A DNA stretch of 64,000 nucleotides from Thalassospira xiamenensis M-5 = DSM 17429 (GCF_000300235.2 NZ_CP004388.1:3604001-3668000); one strand, 5' to 3'. Positions 1-9,908 are shown, counted from the first letter of the stretch. The notes: generated from the letters alone by a model not told the origin. Program-made: numbers and translations.

Positions 1-2
1 TT

Positions 3-332
3 GAGGACGGCCACTGCCTGCGCGATCAGGCATTGGAAGTCTGCCAGAAAGCCGGCTGGAGCAAATCTGCCGATTTCCAGGCCAACAGCCTGTCAACGCT
101 GGTTCAGATGGTATCGGCCGGGATCGGCTCCACCCTGCTTCCGGAAATGTCGCTGGAGGTGGAGGCGCGCCGCCCCGACTCTCTCGCCATCCTTCCTTTC
201 CAGAATCCGGTTCCGGTTCGACGTATAGGACTGGTCTGGCGGCGCAGTTCCGCCCGTAAAAAGGAGTTCCGCCAGTTGGGGACCTATTTGCGCAATACAC
301 TTGAAACCTGTGAACGATCACATGTCGCCTGA
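3..332 (+). CDS. oxyR: OxyR-type peroxide-sensing LysR regulator, 3' fragment
   Basis: This is the C-terminal 109 residues of a LysR-family activator; the 5' part lies outside the window. The first visible residues read EDGHCLRDQALEVC, which matches the redox loop of OxyR. The two cysteines (codons at 15-17 and 42-44) are nine residues apart, as are Cys199 and Cys208 of E. coli OxyR, which form a disulfide on peroxide oxidation. The rest fits the end of the effector domain, with a run like LSTLVQMVSAGIGSTLLPE. It presumably activates catalase or peroxiredoxin genes lying outside the window. The reading frame starts at base 3. Family assignment is firm because of the cysteine loop. Confidence 0.9.
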   Translation, partial: EDGHCLRDQALEVCQKAGWSKSADFQANSLSTLVQMVSAGIGSTLLPEMSLEVEARRPDSLAILPFQNPVPVRRIGLVWRRSSARKKEFRQLGTYLRNTLETCERSHVA

Positions 333-386
333 TTGTGCAGTACCACCCAGCCCATTTGGATAAGCCACGGGACCGGACGATAGCCG

Positions 387-1349
387 ATGCTGCCAATCAA
401 GGATAACAACCCGACGACAATCACCCCATGGGTGACCTATGGCCTGATCGCCGTTAATGTCGTCGTGTTCCTGTTAACCATGTCCCTTGCACCGCAAAGC
501 CAGTTTCAGGTCAATTTGCAATATGGTGCCATTCCAGCGGTTCTGTTCGGGAATGCCCAATTACCCCCGCAGCTTGCCGTTTTTCCGCCGGGCTTTGAAT
601 TCCTGTCGATCTTTAGCGCCATGTTCATGCATGGCGGCTGGATGCATATCGGCGGCAACATGCTGTATCTTTGGGTATTCGGCAACAATGTCGAAGACGC
701 CATGGGGCATTTCAGATTTCTGGTGTTTTACCTTGTTTGCGGTATTGCCGCCGCACTCGGCCATGGCTTGCTTGATACCACATCGCAAATTCCGATGATC
801 GGCGCATCCGGGGCGCTGGCCGGGGTATTGGGGGCCTATTTCCTTCTGTTTCCCAAGGCACGGGTTCTGGTGTGGTTCTTCTGGGTCTTTATCTTTTACG
901 TTCCGGCGGTTGCCGTCCTTGGTCTCTGGATCGGCATGCAGTTCGTCAATCTGTCGAGTGGTGCCGAACAGGGGGTGGCCATTCTGGCCCATATTGCCGG
1001 TTTCTTTGCCGGTCTGGCGCTGATCCCGTTCTTTAAATATCGCTATATCCCGCTTTGGCAGGGCGGCCCCAAACAGGTCCCGGTTTTCGGTGTTTACCGG
1101 CCAGGTCGCAAAAGCAATGCAACCAATGCCTCACCACCGCCGTGGGCCGCGGCATACGAGGCCGAACGTGCGGCACGCCGTGAACGGATGAAACGTGCGG
1201 GCCGTGGACCATGGGGACGCCCGGGTGAAACCAATATGGATAAATCCCCGTGGGGCCGGTATCAGCCGCCAAAGCCACAACCAAAACCAGGTGTGGGCGT
1301 ACCAAAAGTTACGCGCTTGCATCGCGGGGATGAACCCGACAATACTTGA
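387..1349 (+). CDS. Rhomboid family intramembrane serine protease
   Basis: A 320-residue polytopic membrane protein of the rhomboid family, which cleaves transmembrane substrates within the bilayer. The nucleophile motif GASG is at residues 139-142 (Ser141), and the partner histidine is His202 in the segment AHIAGFFAGL. The HGGWMHIGGN loop at 82-91 supplies the usual His/Asn oxyanion residues. About six hydrophobic segments span residues 15-215. The last 100 residues are a proline- and arginine-rich cytoplasmic tail without recognisable domain. ATG at 387 lies about 55 bases after oxyR and the next gene follows after 33 bases, so it may be cotranscribed with the dehydrogenase. The substrate is unknown. 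Confidence 0.9.
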   Translation: MLPIKDNNPTTITPWVTYGLIAVNVVVFLLTMSLAPQSQFQVNLQYGAIPAVLFGNAQLPPQLAVFPPGFEFLSIFSAMFMHGGWMHIGGNMLYLWVFGNNVEDAMGHFRFLVFYLVCGIAAALGHGLLDTTSQIPMIGASGALAGVLGAYFLLFPKARVLVWFFWVFIFYVPAVAVLGLWIGMQFVNLSSGAEQGVAILAHIAGFFAGLALIPFFKYRYIPLWQGGPKQVPVFGVYRPGRKSNATNASPPPWAAAYEAERAARRERMKRAGRGPWGRPGETNMDKSPWGRYQPPKPQPKPGVGVPKVTRLHRGDEPDNT

Positions 1350-1382
1350 TCAAAGTCTTTCCAACCGAACCGGGGAACGATC

Positions 1383-2423
1383 ATGCGCGCTGCCTTTTTC
1401 ACCGAATATCAGGGTCCAATTGAAGTCAGGAAATTGGACGATCCGACACCGGAAAATGACGGCGTTGTCATCAAGGTTGGGGCGACCGGGCTGTGCCGAA
1501 GCGACTGGCACGGCTGGATGGGCCATGATTCCGATGTGAAACTGCCCCACGTTCCCGGCCATGAATTTGCCGGCACCATCGAAGCGGTTGGCAAGGATAT
1601 CAAACGCTGGAAAGTCGGCGACCGGGTCACGGTCCCGTTCGTTTCGGGCTGCGGCCATTGCCCGGAATGCCACAGCGGCAATCATCAGGTGTGTGATCAT
1701 CAGTTCCAGCCGGGCTTTACCCATTGGGGAAGCTTTGCCGAATATGTCGCGATTGACTATGCCGATACCAATCTGGTGCGCCTGCCCGATGAAATGGATT
1801 TCGCCACCGCCGCCAGCCTTGGCTGTCGTTTCGCCACCAGTTTCCGTGGCGTGATTGACCAGGGCAAAGTCAGTGCCGGTCAAATCGTGGCCGTTCACGG
1901 CTGTGGCGGTGTAGGGCTTTCAGCCATCATGATCGCAGCAGCAGCTGGTGCGCGCGTAATCGCGGTTGATATCGACGATGCCAAGCTTGACCTTGCCCGT
2001 GAACTGGGCGCGATCGATATCCTTAACGCCAAAACCTGTGATGACATTCCGTCCGCGATCAAGGACCTGTCTGGCGGCGGGGCGCATGTATCCGTCGATG
2101 CCCTTGGCAGTGCCATCACCAGTTTCAATTCGGTGTCATGTTTGCGCAAACGTGGCAAGCACATCCAGATCGGCCTTATGACCGGCGACCATGCCCATGC
2201 TCGCGTTCCGATGGACCGCGTGGTTGCCCACGAACTTGAAATCCTTGGCAGCCACGGCATGCAGGCATCTCGCTATGACGCGATGATCGACATGATCATG
2301 ACCGGCAAACTCGCGCCACAAAAACTGATCAGGGATCGAGTCACCCTGGCCGAGGGCGCAACGGCCTTGATGAATATGGATAATTTCGTCAGCACCGGTG
2401 TTACTGTGATCGACCGCTTCTAA
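1383..2423 (+). CDS. Zinc-dependent alcohol dehydrogenase family protein
   Basis: A 346-residue medium-chain dehydrogenase/reductase. Catalytic zinc ligands are Cys38 ([10 protein letters not shown]) and His60-Glu61 (GHEF). The structural zinc site is the four-cysteine loop at Cys90, Cys93, Cys96 and Cys104. The Rossmann motif GCGGVGLSA near residue 175 binds NAD(P). The full set of ligands suggests an active enzyme that oxidises a primary or secondary alcohol or reduces the matching aldehyde; the substrate cannot be read from sequence. It starts 33 bases after the rhomboid gene. ATG at 1383 is preceded by a purine-rich GGGGAACGATC. No pathway genes flank it. Confidence 0.88.
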   Translation: MRAAFFTEYQGPIEVRKLDDPTPENDGVVIKVGATGLCRSDWHGWMGHDSDVKLPHVPGHEFAGTIEAVGKDIKRWKVGDRVTVPFVSGCGHCPECHSGNHQVCDHQFQPGFTHWGSFAEYVAIDYADTNLVRLPDEMDFATAASLGCRFATSFRGVIDQGKVSAGQIVAVHGCGGVGLSAIMIAAAAGARVIAVDIDDAKLDLARELGAIDILNAKTCDDIPSAIKDLSGGGAHVSVDALGSAITSFNSVSCLRKRGKHIQIGLMTGDHAHARVPMDRVVAHELEILGSHGMQASRYDAMIDMIMTGKLAPQKLIRDRVTLAEGATALMNMDNFVSTGVTVIDRF

Positions 2424-2645
2424 CACCAACAATTAATATGCCAAGCATCCCGCACCCTCACCGCCTTCTTTAGAATACTTATAATCTAAGAATCACAAAC
2501 TTTAAATCATTCATGGTTGAATGCTCTGTGCATAGCCCCTACGTTGCTTGTGGGTACTCAAAATAATTCACAAGAGAACACCGGCTTTCGCAGGGGATAC
2601 AAAGTGCGAAAGAAACGGTTTCCAGCCTGAAAAGAGAGGGAACCG

Positions 2646-2819
2646 ATGACAGATATTCAAACGATGGATTCCGGCACACGGCGCAAAACTGAATTGCGCT
2701 GCTTCGTCTTGCTGGCTGTTGTCCTGGCCCCGGTACTGGCGGTTGCGCTGGTGGGCGGGCTTGGATTTTCAATCTGGATTTATCAGATGTTTGCCGGGCC
2801 TCCTGGACCACCGATGTAA
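2646..2819 (+). CDS. napE: Periplasmic nitrate reductase membrane subunit NapE
   Basis: A 57-residue protein with a charged N-terminus, one transmembrane helix (about residues 19-43) and a short proline-rich tail ending in GPPGPPM. Size, single helix and position directly before napF match NapE, a small inner-membrane protein of unknown exact role found at the head of nap operons. ATG at 2646 has a good ribosome site (GAGAGGGA) about 5 bases upstream, and the stop lies 17 bases before napF. It is the first gene of napEFDABC. Confidence 0.85.
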   Translation: MTDIQTMDSGTRRKTELRCFVLLAVVLAPVLAVALVGGLGFSIWIYQMFAGPPGPPM

Positions 2820-2836
2820 TATCGGGGAACGTCGCC

Positions 2837-3364
2837 ATGTCATCTGCACCGAAACTTACCAGCAGGCGTGCTTTCTTTTCCGGTCTGCGCGGATTGCCCG
2901 CAGACACGGGGGAAAAGCGCACGCCAAATATCATCCGGCCTCCTTGGTCATGGGGGTTCGAAGATCACTGCACCGCGTGTGGTGACTGCATTCCCGCATG
3001 CCCGGAAAACATCATCAAGGCCGGTCCGGACGGACACCCGGAAATCGACTTCGCAAAAGGCGAATGCACCTTCTGTGACGCCTGTGCGGATGCCTGTAAC
3101 GAACCGGTTTTTGATCGTTCGGCTCCTGCCTCTTGGCATCTTGACGTTTCTGTCAGCAGCAAATGCTTTGCCGAAAACGGTGTCTATTGCCGTTCCTGCG
3201 GTGATGTCTGCCCGGAAAGCGCGATCCGCATCATTCCGCAATTGGGCGGTCGCGCCCGCGTATTGATCGACGACGATCTTTGTACCGGCTGTGGTGCCTG
3301 TTTTAGCGCATGCCCGGTTGATGCCATTTCAATCAAACCCGCCACGGAGATAGCCCATGGATGA
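2837..3364 (+). CDS. napF: Ferredoxin-type protein NapF
   Basis: A 175-residue cytoplasmic iron-sulfur protein of the nap operon. Four cysteine groups can be placed: Cys45/48/51/55, Cys77/80/83/87, Cys110/118/121/125 and Cys149/152/155/159. The first and last have the classic CxxCxxCxxxCP form, so up to four [4Fe-4S] clusters are expected. NapF interacts with cytoplasmic NapA precursor and is thought to help insert or activate its iron-sulfur centre. The N-terminal SRRAFFSGLRG is conserved in NapF and resembles a twin-arginine motif, but no hydrophobic export stretch follows. The 3' end overlaps napD by 8 bases, implying translational coupling. Confidence 0.95.
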   Translation: MSSAPKLTSRRAFFSGLRGLPADTGEKRTPNIIRPPWSWGFEDHCTACGDCIPACPENIIKAGPDGHPEIDFAKGECTFCDACADACNEPVFDRSAPASWHLDVSVSSKCFAENGVYCRSCGDVCPESAIRIIPQLGGRARVLIDDDLCTGCGACFSACPVDAISIKPATEIAHG

Positions 3365-3608
3365 CAAAGTCGGCGTGATCTCCAGCATGATCATTCAGTC
3401 TCGCCCTGAAAATATGACAGCAATCAAGGCAGCCCTTCTGAACATGCCCGACACTGAAATCAGTGCCGATGACCCGTCCGGAAAGATCGTTGTCGTGATG
3501 GAAGCCGCAAGCGACCGACAGCTCGCAGACGGCATGAAAGAGATCGGCGACATCCCTGGTGTTCTGGGGGTTAACCTGGTCTTCCATCACAATGAAAACG
3601 CCCAATAA
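3357..3608 (+). CDS. napD: NapD chaperone for NapA export
   Basis: An 83-residue cytoplasmic protein with the NapD ferredoxin-like fold pattern: an N-terminal ISSMIIQSRPEN strand and helix, and a central DPSGKIVVVMEA strand. NapD binds the twin-arginine signal peptide of NapA and holds back export until molybdenum cofactor and iron-sulfur cluster are inserted. It starts inside the end of napF (8-base overlap) and precedes napA by 42 bases. Position and length (80-90 residues is usual) agree with the family. Confidence 0.93.
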   Translation: MDDKVGVISSMIIQSRPENMTAIKAALLNMPDTEISADDPSGKIVVVMEAASDRQLADGMKEIGDIPGVLGVNLVFHHNENAQ

Positions 3609-3650
3609 CAACCAATAATCCGTCTGACCTTTGGCTCGAGGAAATTAACA

Positions 3651-6155
3651 ATGTTCAAGGCAAAGATATCCCGTCGCGATGCCCTGAAAGCAAAAGCCGC
3701 CGCCGTTGCCGCCGCGGCTGCTGGCATCAGTTTGCCAGCTGCGGCACAAAATCTGGTGACTGATTCGGAACACACCCAACTCAAATGGTCAAAGGCCCCC
3801 TGCCGGTTCTGCGGCACGGGCTGTTCGGTCATGGTCGCGACCAAGGACAACCATGTGGTTGCCACCCATGGCGATGTCCTGTCCCCGGTTAACCGTGGCC
3901 TGAACTGCGTCAAAGGCTACTTCCTGTCAAAGATCATGTATGGCCAGGACCGCCTGACACAGCCGTTACTGCGTAAAAAGAACGGTGTCTATGACAAGAA
4001 TGGCGATTTTACGCCCGTCTCGTGGGACGAGGCCTTTGACGTGATGGCCGAAAAATGGAAAGCCGCACTCAAGGCAAAAGGTCCGACTTCTGTTGGCATG
4101 TTCGGGTCCGGCCAATGGACGGTTTGGGAAGGATATGCCGCCTCCAAACTGATGAAGGCCGGTTTCCGATCCAACAACCTAGACCCCAATGCACGTCATT
4201 GCATGGCGTCCGCCGTTGTCGGTTTCATGCGCACATTTGGCATGGACGAACCGATGGGGTGCTATGACGACATGGAAGCCGCCGACGCCTTTGTGCTTTG
4301 GGGATCGAACATGGCGGAAATGCACCCGATCCTTTGGACGCGTGTCACTGATCGTCGCCTGTCGGCCCCGCATGTCAAGGTCGCGGTTCTTTCAACATAT
4401 GAACATCGCTGTTTTGACCTTGCCGATATCCCGATGGTGTTCAAGCCGCAGACCGATCTGGCGATCCTGAACTATATCGCCAATCACATCATCCAGACCG
4501 ACCGGGTCAATACCGATTTTGTCAACAAACACACGATCTTCCGCCGCGGCAACATCGATATCGGTTATGGCCTGCGCCCCGAAGATCCGCGCGAACAATC
4601 GGCCCAAAATGCATCGGATGCCGGTGGCTCGACCGACATGACATTTGACGAGTTCGCCGAGTTCGTCTCGGAATACACCCTTGATAAGGTCCATGAAATG
4701 ACCGGCGTTCCCAAGGAGCGCCTCGAAGCTCTGGCCGAACTTTATGCCGATCCGAAAATCAAGGTCACATCCTTCTGGACCATGGGCTTTAACCAGCATA
4801 CCCGCGGGGTTTGGGCCAACAACCTTTGCTACAACATCCATCTTCTGACCGGCAAAATCGCCGAACCGGGCAATTCACCCTTCTCGCTGACCGGGCAACC
4901 GTCTGCCTGTGGTACCGCACGCGAAGTCGGCACGTTTTCCCATCGCCTGCCCGCCGATCTGGTGGTGACCAATCCCGAACACCGCAAACACGCCGAAGAA
5001 ATCTGGAAACTGCCCGAAGGCACAATTCCGGACAAGGTCGGCTACCATGCCGTGCTTCAGAACCGGATGCTCAAGGACGGTAAGCTCAACGCGTACTGGG
5101 TCCAGTGCAATAACAACATGCAGGCTGGCGCCAACATGAACGAGGAAGGCTGGCCCGGTTACCGCAACCCGGAAAACTTCATTGCCGTTTCCGACGTCTA
5201 TCCGACCGTCACCTGCGAGGCCGCCGATCTGATCCTGCCGACTGCGATGTGGGTCGAAAAAGAAGGCTGTTATGGCAATGCCGAACGCCGCACGCATATG
5301 TGGCATCAGCTGGTCGACGCGCCGGGCGAAGCCAAATCCGATCTGTGGCAATTAATGGAATTCTCCAAACGCTTCAAGATCGAGGAAGTCTGGCCCGAAG
5401 ACCTTCTGGCCAAGGCACCGGAACTGCGTGGCAAAACCATGTTTGACGTGCTGTTCCAGAATGGACAGGTCAATAAATTCCCGCTCGAAGATACCGCACC
5501 GGACTATAACAACGTCGAAGCCAAGCATTTCGGTTTCTACGTCCAGAAGGGCCTGTTCGAGGAATACGCGACCTTTGGCCGCGGGCATGGTCACGACCTT
5601 GCCCCGTTCGACAGATACCACGAAGTACGCGGCCTGCGCTGGCCCGTTGTGGACGGCAAGGAAACCCTGTGGCGTTACCGTGAAGGATACGATCCCTATG
5701 TCACGCCGGGGGCCGGGGTCGAATTTTACGGCCACAAGGATGGCAAGGCACGCATCTTTGCCCTGCCGTATGAGCCGCCTGCCGAAAGCCCGGATGAAGA
5801 ATATCCCTATTGGCTGTGTACCGGGCGTGTGCTGGAACACTGGCATTCCGGTTCGATGACCGAACGGGTGCCCGAACTTTACCGGGCGTTCCCGGACGCA
5901 CTTTGCTTCATCCATCCCGACGATGCCGCCGAAATGGGCATGCGACGCGGCGACGAGGTCCGGGTGATTTCAAGACGGGGTGAAATGCGTACCCGCGTTG
6001 AAACACGCGGCCGTAACAAACCGCCGCGTGGCCTGATCTTTGTGCCGTGGTTCGATGCAAGCCAGCTGATCAACAAGGTCACGCTGGACGCCACCGACCC
6101 GATGTCCAAACAGACGGACTTCAAAAAATGCGCCGTCCGTCTGGAAAAGGTGTGA
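3651..6155 (+). CDS. napA: Periplasmic nitrate reductase catalytic subunit NapA
   Basis: The 834-residue molybdoenzyme that reduces nitrate to nitrite in the periplasm. A twin-arginine signal (ISRRDALK at 6-13, then an alanine-rich stretch ending near residue 33) sends the folded protein through Tat. The [4Fe-4S] cluster ligands are Cys51, Cys54, Cys58 and Cys86. Cys184 in [10 protein letters not shown] is the expected molybdenum ligand of the bis-MGD cofactor. Length matches the family (about 830). GAGGAAATTAAC lies just before the ATG. Electrons come from quinol through NapC and NapB, both encoded downstream. The enzyme can serve nitrate respiration, redox balancing or the first step of denitrification; no later denitrification gene is in the window. 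Confidence 0.98.
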   Translation: MFKAKISRRDALKAKAAAVAAAAAGISLPAAAQNLVTDSEHTQLKWSKAPCRFCGTGCSVMVATKDNHVVATHGDVLSPVNRGLNCVKGYFLSKIMYGQDRLTQPLLRKKNGVYDKNGDFTPVSWDEAFDVMAEKWKAALKAKGPTSVGMFGSGQWTVWEGYAASKLMKAGFRSNNLDPNARHCMASAVVGFMRTFGMDEPMGCYDDMEAADAFVLWGSNMAEMHPILWTRVTDRRLSAPHVKVAVLSTYEHRCFDLADIPMVFKPQTDLAILNYIANHIIQTDRVNTDFVNKHTIFRRGNIDIGYGLRPEDPREQSAQNASDAGGSTDMTFDEFAEFVSEYTLDKVHEMTGVPKERLEALAELYADPKIKVTSFWTMGFNQHTRGVWANNLCYNIHLLTGKIAEPGNSPFSLTGQPSACGTAREVGTFSHRLPADLVVTNPEHRKHAEEIWKLPEGTIPDKVGYHAVLQNRMLKDGKLNAYWVQCNNNMQAGANMNEEGWPGYRNPENFIAVSDVYPTVTCEAADLILPTAMWVEKEGCYGNAERRTHMWHQLVDAPGEAKSDLWQLMEFSKRFKIEEVWPEDLLAKAPELRGKTMFDVLFQNGQVNKFPLEDTAPDYNNVEAKHFGFYVQKGLFEEYATFGRGHGHDLAPFDRYHEVRGLRWPVVDGKETLWRYREGYDPYVTPGAGVEFYGHKDGKARIFALPYEPPAESPDEEYPYWLCTGRVLEHWHSGSMTERVPELYRAFPDALCFIHPDDAAEMGMRRGDEVRVISRRGEMRTRVETRGRNKPPRGLIFVPWFDASQLINKVTLDATDPMSKQTDFKKCAVRLEKV

Positions 6156-6166
6156 GGGAGGAAACC

Positions 6167-6631
6167 ATGAAAATGACCCCGAAATGGCTCATGGCGCTGG
6201 CGATTATTGCAATTGCTGGTGCGGCATATGCCGCCGAACCGATCACCACCCTGCGCAGCACCGCTCCCGATCAGGAGAGCGCGGCACCACGGATCAGCAA
6301 CTTCGAGGATACGGACCAGAAACGCCCGCGCAATTATCCCGAACAGCCGCCAACCATCCCGCACGATATCGAAGGATATCAGATCGATAAAAACGCCAAT
6401 AAATGCCTGTCATGTCATGCGCGTTCGCGCACCGGCGAAAGCGGCGCACCGATGGTTTCGATCACCCATTTCATGGATCGGGACGGTCAGTTTTTGGCCG
6501 CGGTCAGCCCACGGCGCTATTTCTGCACGCAGTGCCATGTGTCCCAACGTCAGGTCGAGCCGCTGGTCGGCAACAGCTTTGTCGATATTGATGCATTGCT
6601 GCCCAACAACAGCACGCGGATCGCGGAATAG
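6167..6631 (+). CDS. napB: Diheme cytochrome c NapB
   Basis: The 154-residue small subunit of periplasmic nitrate reductase. A Sec signal peptide ([18 protein letters not shown], cleavage likely after AYA at 20-22) is followed by two heme c sites, CLSCH at 80-84 and CTQCH at 120-124. NapB accepts electrons from NapC and passes them to NapA. The frame stays open upstream, but ATG at 6167 is chosen because a GGGAGGAAACC ribosome site precedes it and the signal peptide begins there; it is 11 bases after the napA stop. The [12 protein letters not shown] segment is typical of NapB. Confidence 0.95.
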   Translation: MKMTPKWLMALAIIAIAGAAYAAEPITTLRSTAPDQESAAPRISNFEDTDQKRPRNYPEQPPTIPHDIEGYQIDKNANKCLSCHARSRTGESGAPMVSITHFMDRDGQFLAAVSPRRYFCTQCHVSQRQVEPLVGNSFVDIDALLPNNSTRIAE

Positions 6632-6642
6632 GGAGATTGCCA

Positions 6643-7233
6643 ATGTTCGATCTTCTGAAACGCTATTGGAAGGTCCTGAATTCACCAAGTGTGCATTTCA
6701 GCCTCGCCTTTTTGACGCTGGGCGGCTTCGTTGCCGGTGTTATCTTCTGGGGCGGGTTCAACACTGCACTTGAAGCAACAAATACCGAAAAGTTCTGCAT
6801 TTCATGTCATGAAATGCGGGACAACGTTTTTGCCGAACTTAAATCAACCATCCACTATTCCAACCGGTCCGGTGTGCGCGCCACCTGTCCGGATTGTCAT
6901 GTTCCGCATGAATGGACTGACAAGATTGCACGTAAAATGCAGGCATCCAAGGAAGTCTGGGGCAAGATTTTCGGCACCATCAGCACACGCGACAAGTTTG
7001 TTGAAAAGCGTCTTGAACTGGCCCAGCACGAATGGGCCCGCCTGAAAGCCAACAATTCGCTGGAATGCCGTAACTGCCATTCTGCTGAATCGATGGACAT
7101 CACCCGCCAAAGCCCCCGTGCCGTCGAAGCGCACGAGAAATTTTTGTTCACCGGCGAAAAGACATGTATCGACTGTCACAAAGGTATCGCGCATCATCTG
7201 CCTGACATGTCGGGTGTTCCCGAGTGGCAGTAA
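6643..7233 (+). CDS. napC: Tetraheme quinol dehydrogenase NapC
   Basis: A 196-residue NapC/NirT cytochrome c. One N-terminal membrane anchor (about residues 16-38) is followed by a periplasmic domain with four heme sites: CISCH at 52, CPDCH at 82, CRNCH at 142 and CIDCH at 175. It oxidises membrane quinol and feeds NapB. Because napG and napH are absent, NapC should be the only quinol route to NapA here. GGGAG 7 bases upstream favours ATG at 6643 over an in-frame TTG two codons earlier. It is the last gene of the nap operon; a perfect 12-bp hairpin follows its stop. Confidence 0.96.
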   Translation: MFDLLKRYWKVLNSPSVHFSLAFLTLGGFVAGVIFWGGFNTALEATNTEKFCISCHEMRDNVFAELKSTIHYSNRSGVRATCPDCHVPHEWTDKIARKMQASKEVWGKIFGTISTRDKFVEKRLELAQHEWARLKANNSLECRNCHSAESMDITRQSPRAVEAHEKFLFTGEKTCIDCHKGIAHHLPDMSGVPEWQ

Positions 7234-7242
7234 CCGATTATC

Positions 7243-7275
7243 CGGCGTGATCGCATCTGTGTGGCGATCACGCCG
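7243..7275 (+). repeat. Perfect 12-bp inverted repeat after napC
   Basis: CGGCGTGATCGC (7243-7254) is perfectly complementary to 7264-7275, with a 9-base loop. It starts 9 bases after the napC stop. There is no run of T after it, so it is not a standard intrinsic terminator. A stabilising 3' hairpin or a partial terminator separating nap from the downstream gene is more likely. Confidence 0.7.
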
Positions 7276-7358
7276 AAATCCGCGCGAAGGACGGGCTATG
7301 ACTTTGACGATATTTGGCGACACCGGCGTTTTGCCACATGGCAACCGGGGCTAGATAA

Positions 7359-7877
7359 ATGCTGGCTGGTATCCCCTTTCTTCCCAAAGACGCTATCGAC
7401 GATCTGCTGGATCGTCTGGCAAATCACGTCGTTGCCAAAGGGCTGCGCGTAGCGGGTTATGTGCAGAAACGCCGTGCTGACCGTGATTGCGGGACTCTGG
7501 TTTATGTCCGCAATCTTGGCACCGGTCATGAAATGCCGATTACCAAAAATCGCGGTTCAATGGCGCGTGGCTGCAAGCTGGATGGCGATGCATTGGCAAC
7601 CCTGTCAGAACAGCTTGAAGGCGATCTGGATCATACCCCCGATATCCTGATTATTGGCCGGTTCGGGCGTAGCGAAGCCGACGGGCGCGGATTGCGCGAC
7701 GTGATATCAAAGGCAATGGATTTGGGAATTCCGGTACTGGTCGGTGTTCGCGATGAATATGACGCCGCCTGGCAGGACTTCCACGGTGGCTATGCCCAAA
7801 CCTTGCCCTTTGACGAGGCCTCAATCATCACCTGGTGGCAGGAACAAATCAGGGAATGCGCAACGCAGGAAGCCTGA
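7359..7877 (+). CDS. DUF2478 family protein
   Basis: A 172-residue soluble protein resembling the DUF2478 family, whose members often sit near molybdenum transport or molybdoenzyme genes. Recognisable parts are DLLDRLANHVVAKGLRVAGYVQ near the start, the GCKLDGDAL segment, and IIGRFGRSEADGRGLRDVI followed by GIPVLVGVRDEY, the conserved C-terminal block. The biochemical role is unknown; the fold looks P-loop-like but no classic Walker A is visible. It follows napC after a hairpin, and that position supports a link to NapA or molybdenum homeostasis. ATG at 7359 lacks a strong ribosome site, so the start is uncertain. Confidence 0.75.
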   Translation: MLAGIPFLPKDAIDDLLDRLANHVVAKGLRVAGYVQKRRADRDCGTLVYVRNLGTGHEMPITKNRGSMARGCKLDGDALATLSEQLEGDLDHTPDILIIGRFGRSEADGRGLRDVISKAMDLGIPVLVGVRDEYDAAWQDFHGGYAQTLPFDEASIITWWQEQIRECATQEA

Positions 7878-7894
7878 TGACCTTTCATCAGGCT
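7871..7894. terminator. Convergent stem-loop at the DUF2478 stop codon
   Basis: AGCCTGATGA (7871-7880) pairs perfectly with 7885-7894 over a 4-base loop and includes the DUF2478 stop codon. The next gene is read towards it from the other strand and stops at 7900. T-runs are weak on both sides, so termination strength is uncertain. Confidence 0.45.
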
Positions 7895-7899
7895 GCATC

Positions 7900-8646
7900 C
7901 TAAACGCTGCATGCACCACGGCTTGAATCGACAATAACACGCTCGTCGATCAGCACACGCGTCGCAAACCCCTCAAACCACGCCCCAAATGCCGCGTCAT
8001 ATTTCGCGCGCCCGGCACGTTGCTGATCAGGGTTCTGACCATTCGGTCGTTCCGTCTTCTCCGCCGATTTCGCAAGCCAGCGTTCATGCGTTTCGTCATC
8101 GACTTCAGGATGGAACTGAATGCCCCAGATGCGGTTATCTATGTGATAGGCCTGATTGGGGAAAATCGAACCGCGGGCCATTAGTTCGGCCCCGTCAGGA
8201 AGTTCGAACCCTTCACTGTGCCAGTGATAAACCATCATTTCAGCGGGGAAAAGGTCACGTCCGGCTTCCGTCGCTTCGACCGGATAATAACCGATTTCTG
8301 TCATACCATCAGCACGCGAGGTGACTTTGGCCCCCAAGTGGCGGGCCATCAATTGCGCACCAAGGCAAATGCCCAGATACATCGCGTTACTGTTCACGAC
8401 GTGGGGTAGCCATTCCATGATTTTTGCGACATTGGCCTCATGGTCGTCATTGGCACTCATCGGACCACCAAACACAATCGCCAGATGGTAGCCTGACATA
8501 TCACTTGGCAAGGCGTCACCTTCACCCGGACGGCGAATATCAAACTCATACCCGTACCGCCGCAAAACGGCCCCCACCCGACCGGGCTGACCGGTGGCAG
8601 AGTTGAACACCATCAAAACGCGTTTCACGGGACTTAATTCGTTCAT
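7900..8646 (-). CDS. Class I glutamine amidotransferase
   Basis: A 248-residue glutaminase-type amidotransferase. The catalytic nucleophile is Cys94 in GICLGAQ, and the His-Glu pair is in FHPEVD (His179, Glu181). FGGPMSAND at 59-67 forms the oxyanion region. These enzymes release ammonia from glutamine for a synthetase partner or hydrolyse gamma-glutamyl compounds; no synthetase is encoded beside it, so the acceptor is unknown. The frame extends upstream to 8736, but ATG at 8646 is preferred because family similarity begins there and the upstream extension overlaps the terminator of ychF. A GuaA role is excluded by the lack of the ATP pyrophosphatase domain. Confidence 0.85.
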   Translation of the reverse strand: MNELSPVKRVLMVFNSATGQPGRVGAVLRRYGYEFDIRRPGEGDALPSDMSGYHLAIVFGGPMSANDDHEANVAKIMEWLPHVVNSNAMYLGICLGAQLMARHLGAKVTSRADGMTEIGYYPVEATEAGRDLFPAEMMVYHWHSEGFELPDGAELMARGSIFPNQAYHIDNRIWGIQFHPEVDDETHERWLAKSAEKTERPNGQNPDQQRAGRAKYDAAFGAWFEGFATRVLIDERVIVDSSRGACSV

Positions 8647-8736
8647 GCCGACCTCGTTGCTGCGATAGCGAAAGGGTGGCGGTTTAGAACCGTTTTGACA
8701 AGCCCCGAGACCATAAAAGGCAAAACGACATGACAA

Positions 8737-8764
8737 AAGGCCACCGCATTTCTGCGATGGCCTT
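8737..8764 (-). terminator. Intrinsic terminator of ychF
   Basis: Twelve-base arms (8737-8748 and 8753-8764, one mismatch) with a TTTC loop. On the minus strand the hairpin is followed by TTTT. It lies 40 bases after the ychF stop. Confidence 0.75.
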
Positions 8765-8804
8765 CGGGGCTTTTCCCAATCGTCATATAATGCCGAAAAT
8801 CGGC

Positions 8805-9908
8805 TTATACGTTGAATTTAAAGTGGAAGATGTCACCGTCCTTGACGATGTAGGTCTTGCCTTCCTGACGCAGTTTGCCGTTATCGCGTGCACCGGCTTC
8901 ACCGCCAAAGGTGATGAAATCGTCATAGGCGATGGTTTCGGCCTTGATGAAACCGCGTTCAAAATCGGTATGGATCACACCGGCGGCATTCGGTGCGGTT
9001 GCGCCGGAATATACCGTCCATGCGCGCGCTTCTTTCGGGCCAACCGTGAAGAAGGTCAAAAGGTTAAGCAGCTTGTAGCCTTCGCGGATAACACGTGCCA
9101 GACCGGTTTCTTCAAGGCCAAGACCTTCAAGGAATTCTTTCTTGTCTTCGGCACTCTCGAGCAGGGCAACCTCGGACTCAATAGCGGCTGAAATCACAAC
9201 CGAACGCGCACCCTGTGAGGCAGCCATTTCGGCAACCTTGGCCGAAAGCGCATTGCCATCAGCCGCACTGTCTTCATCCACGTTGCACGCATAAAGGACC
9301 GGCTTGCTGGTCAGAAGCTGCAACATGCGAAACGCCTTGGCTTCGTCATCGTTGTTGATTTCAACAACACGTGCCGGTTTGCCTTCGCGCAGGGCTTCAA
9401 GCGTACGTTCAATCAGCTCCAGCGTCAGTTTGGCATCTTTATCGCCACCCTTGGCACGCTTCTGAAGGCCGGTAACGCGCTTTTCAAGGCTGTCCATATC
9501 GGCCAGCATCAATTCGGTTTCGATGGTTTCCGCATCACGCACAGGATCAACCGATCCTTCGACATGGGTGATGTCCCCATCTTCGAAACAACGCAAAACA
9601 TGCACGATGGCATCGGTTTCGCGGATATTGGCCAGGAACTGGTTACCAAGCCCTTCGCCCTTGGATGCACCGCGCACAAGACCGGCGATATCAACGAATT
9701 CAAGCTGGGTCGGAATGATGGTCGCCGACTTGCCGATGGCGGCAATCTTGTCAAGGCGTTCATCAGGAACGCTGACCCGACCGGTGTTCGGTTCGATGGT
9801 ACAGAACGGGAAGTTCGCGGCTTCGGCCGCGGCCGTCTGTGTCAGGGCGTTAAACAGGGTCGATTTACCAACGTTGGGCAGACCGACAATACCGCATTTG
9901 AATCCCAT
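8805..9908 (-). CDS. ychF: Redox-regulated ATPase YchF
   Basis: A 367-residue Obg-family NTPase that prefers ATP. The P-loop [14 protein letters not shown] is at residues 8-21, and [15 protein letters not shown] follows as in all YchF proteins. A switch/G3-like [18 protein letters not shown] segment is near residue 70, a coiled insertion is in the middle, and a TGS-type C-terminal domain ends FHFKFNV. YchF binds ribosomes and has been linked to oxidative stress control. Length and termini match the family exactly. It sits upstream of its own terminator and about 60 bases downstream of pth, an arrangement seen in many proteobacteria. Confidence 0.97.
   Translation of the reverse strand: MGFKCGIVGLPNVGKSTLFNALTQTAAAEAANFPFCTIEPNTGRVSVPDERLDKIAAIGKSATIIPTQLEFVDIAGLVRGASKGEGLGNQFLANIRETDAIVHVLRCFEDGDITHVEGSVDPVRDAETIETELMLADMDSLEKRVTGLQKRAKGGDKDAKLTLELIERTLEALREGKPARVVEINNDDEAKAFRMLQLLTSKPVLYACNVDEDSAADGNALSAKVAEMAASQGARSVVISAAIESEVALLESAEDKKEFLEGLGLEETGLARVIREGYKLLNLLTFFTVGPKEARAWTVYSGATAPNAAGVIHTDFERGFIKAETIAYDDFITFGGEAGARDNGKLRQEGKTYIVKDGDIFHFKFNV

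Noticed and set aside
2547-2574. CTTGTG...CACAAG inverted half-sites upstream of napE
   Set aside because: Arms are only 6 bases with a 16-base spacer and match no known Nap regulator site.
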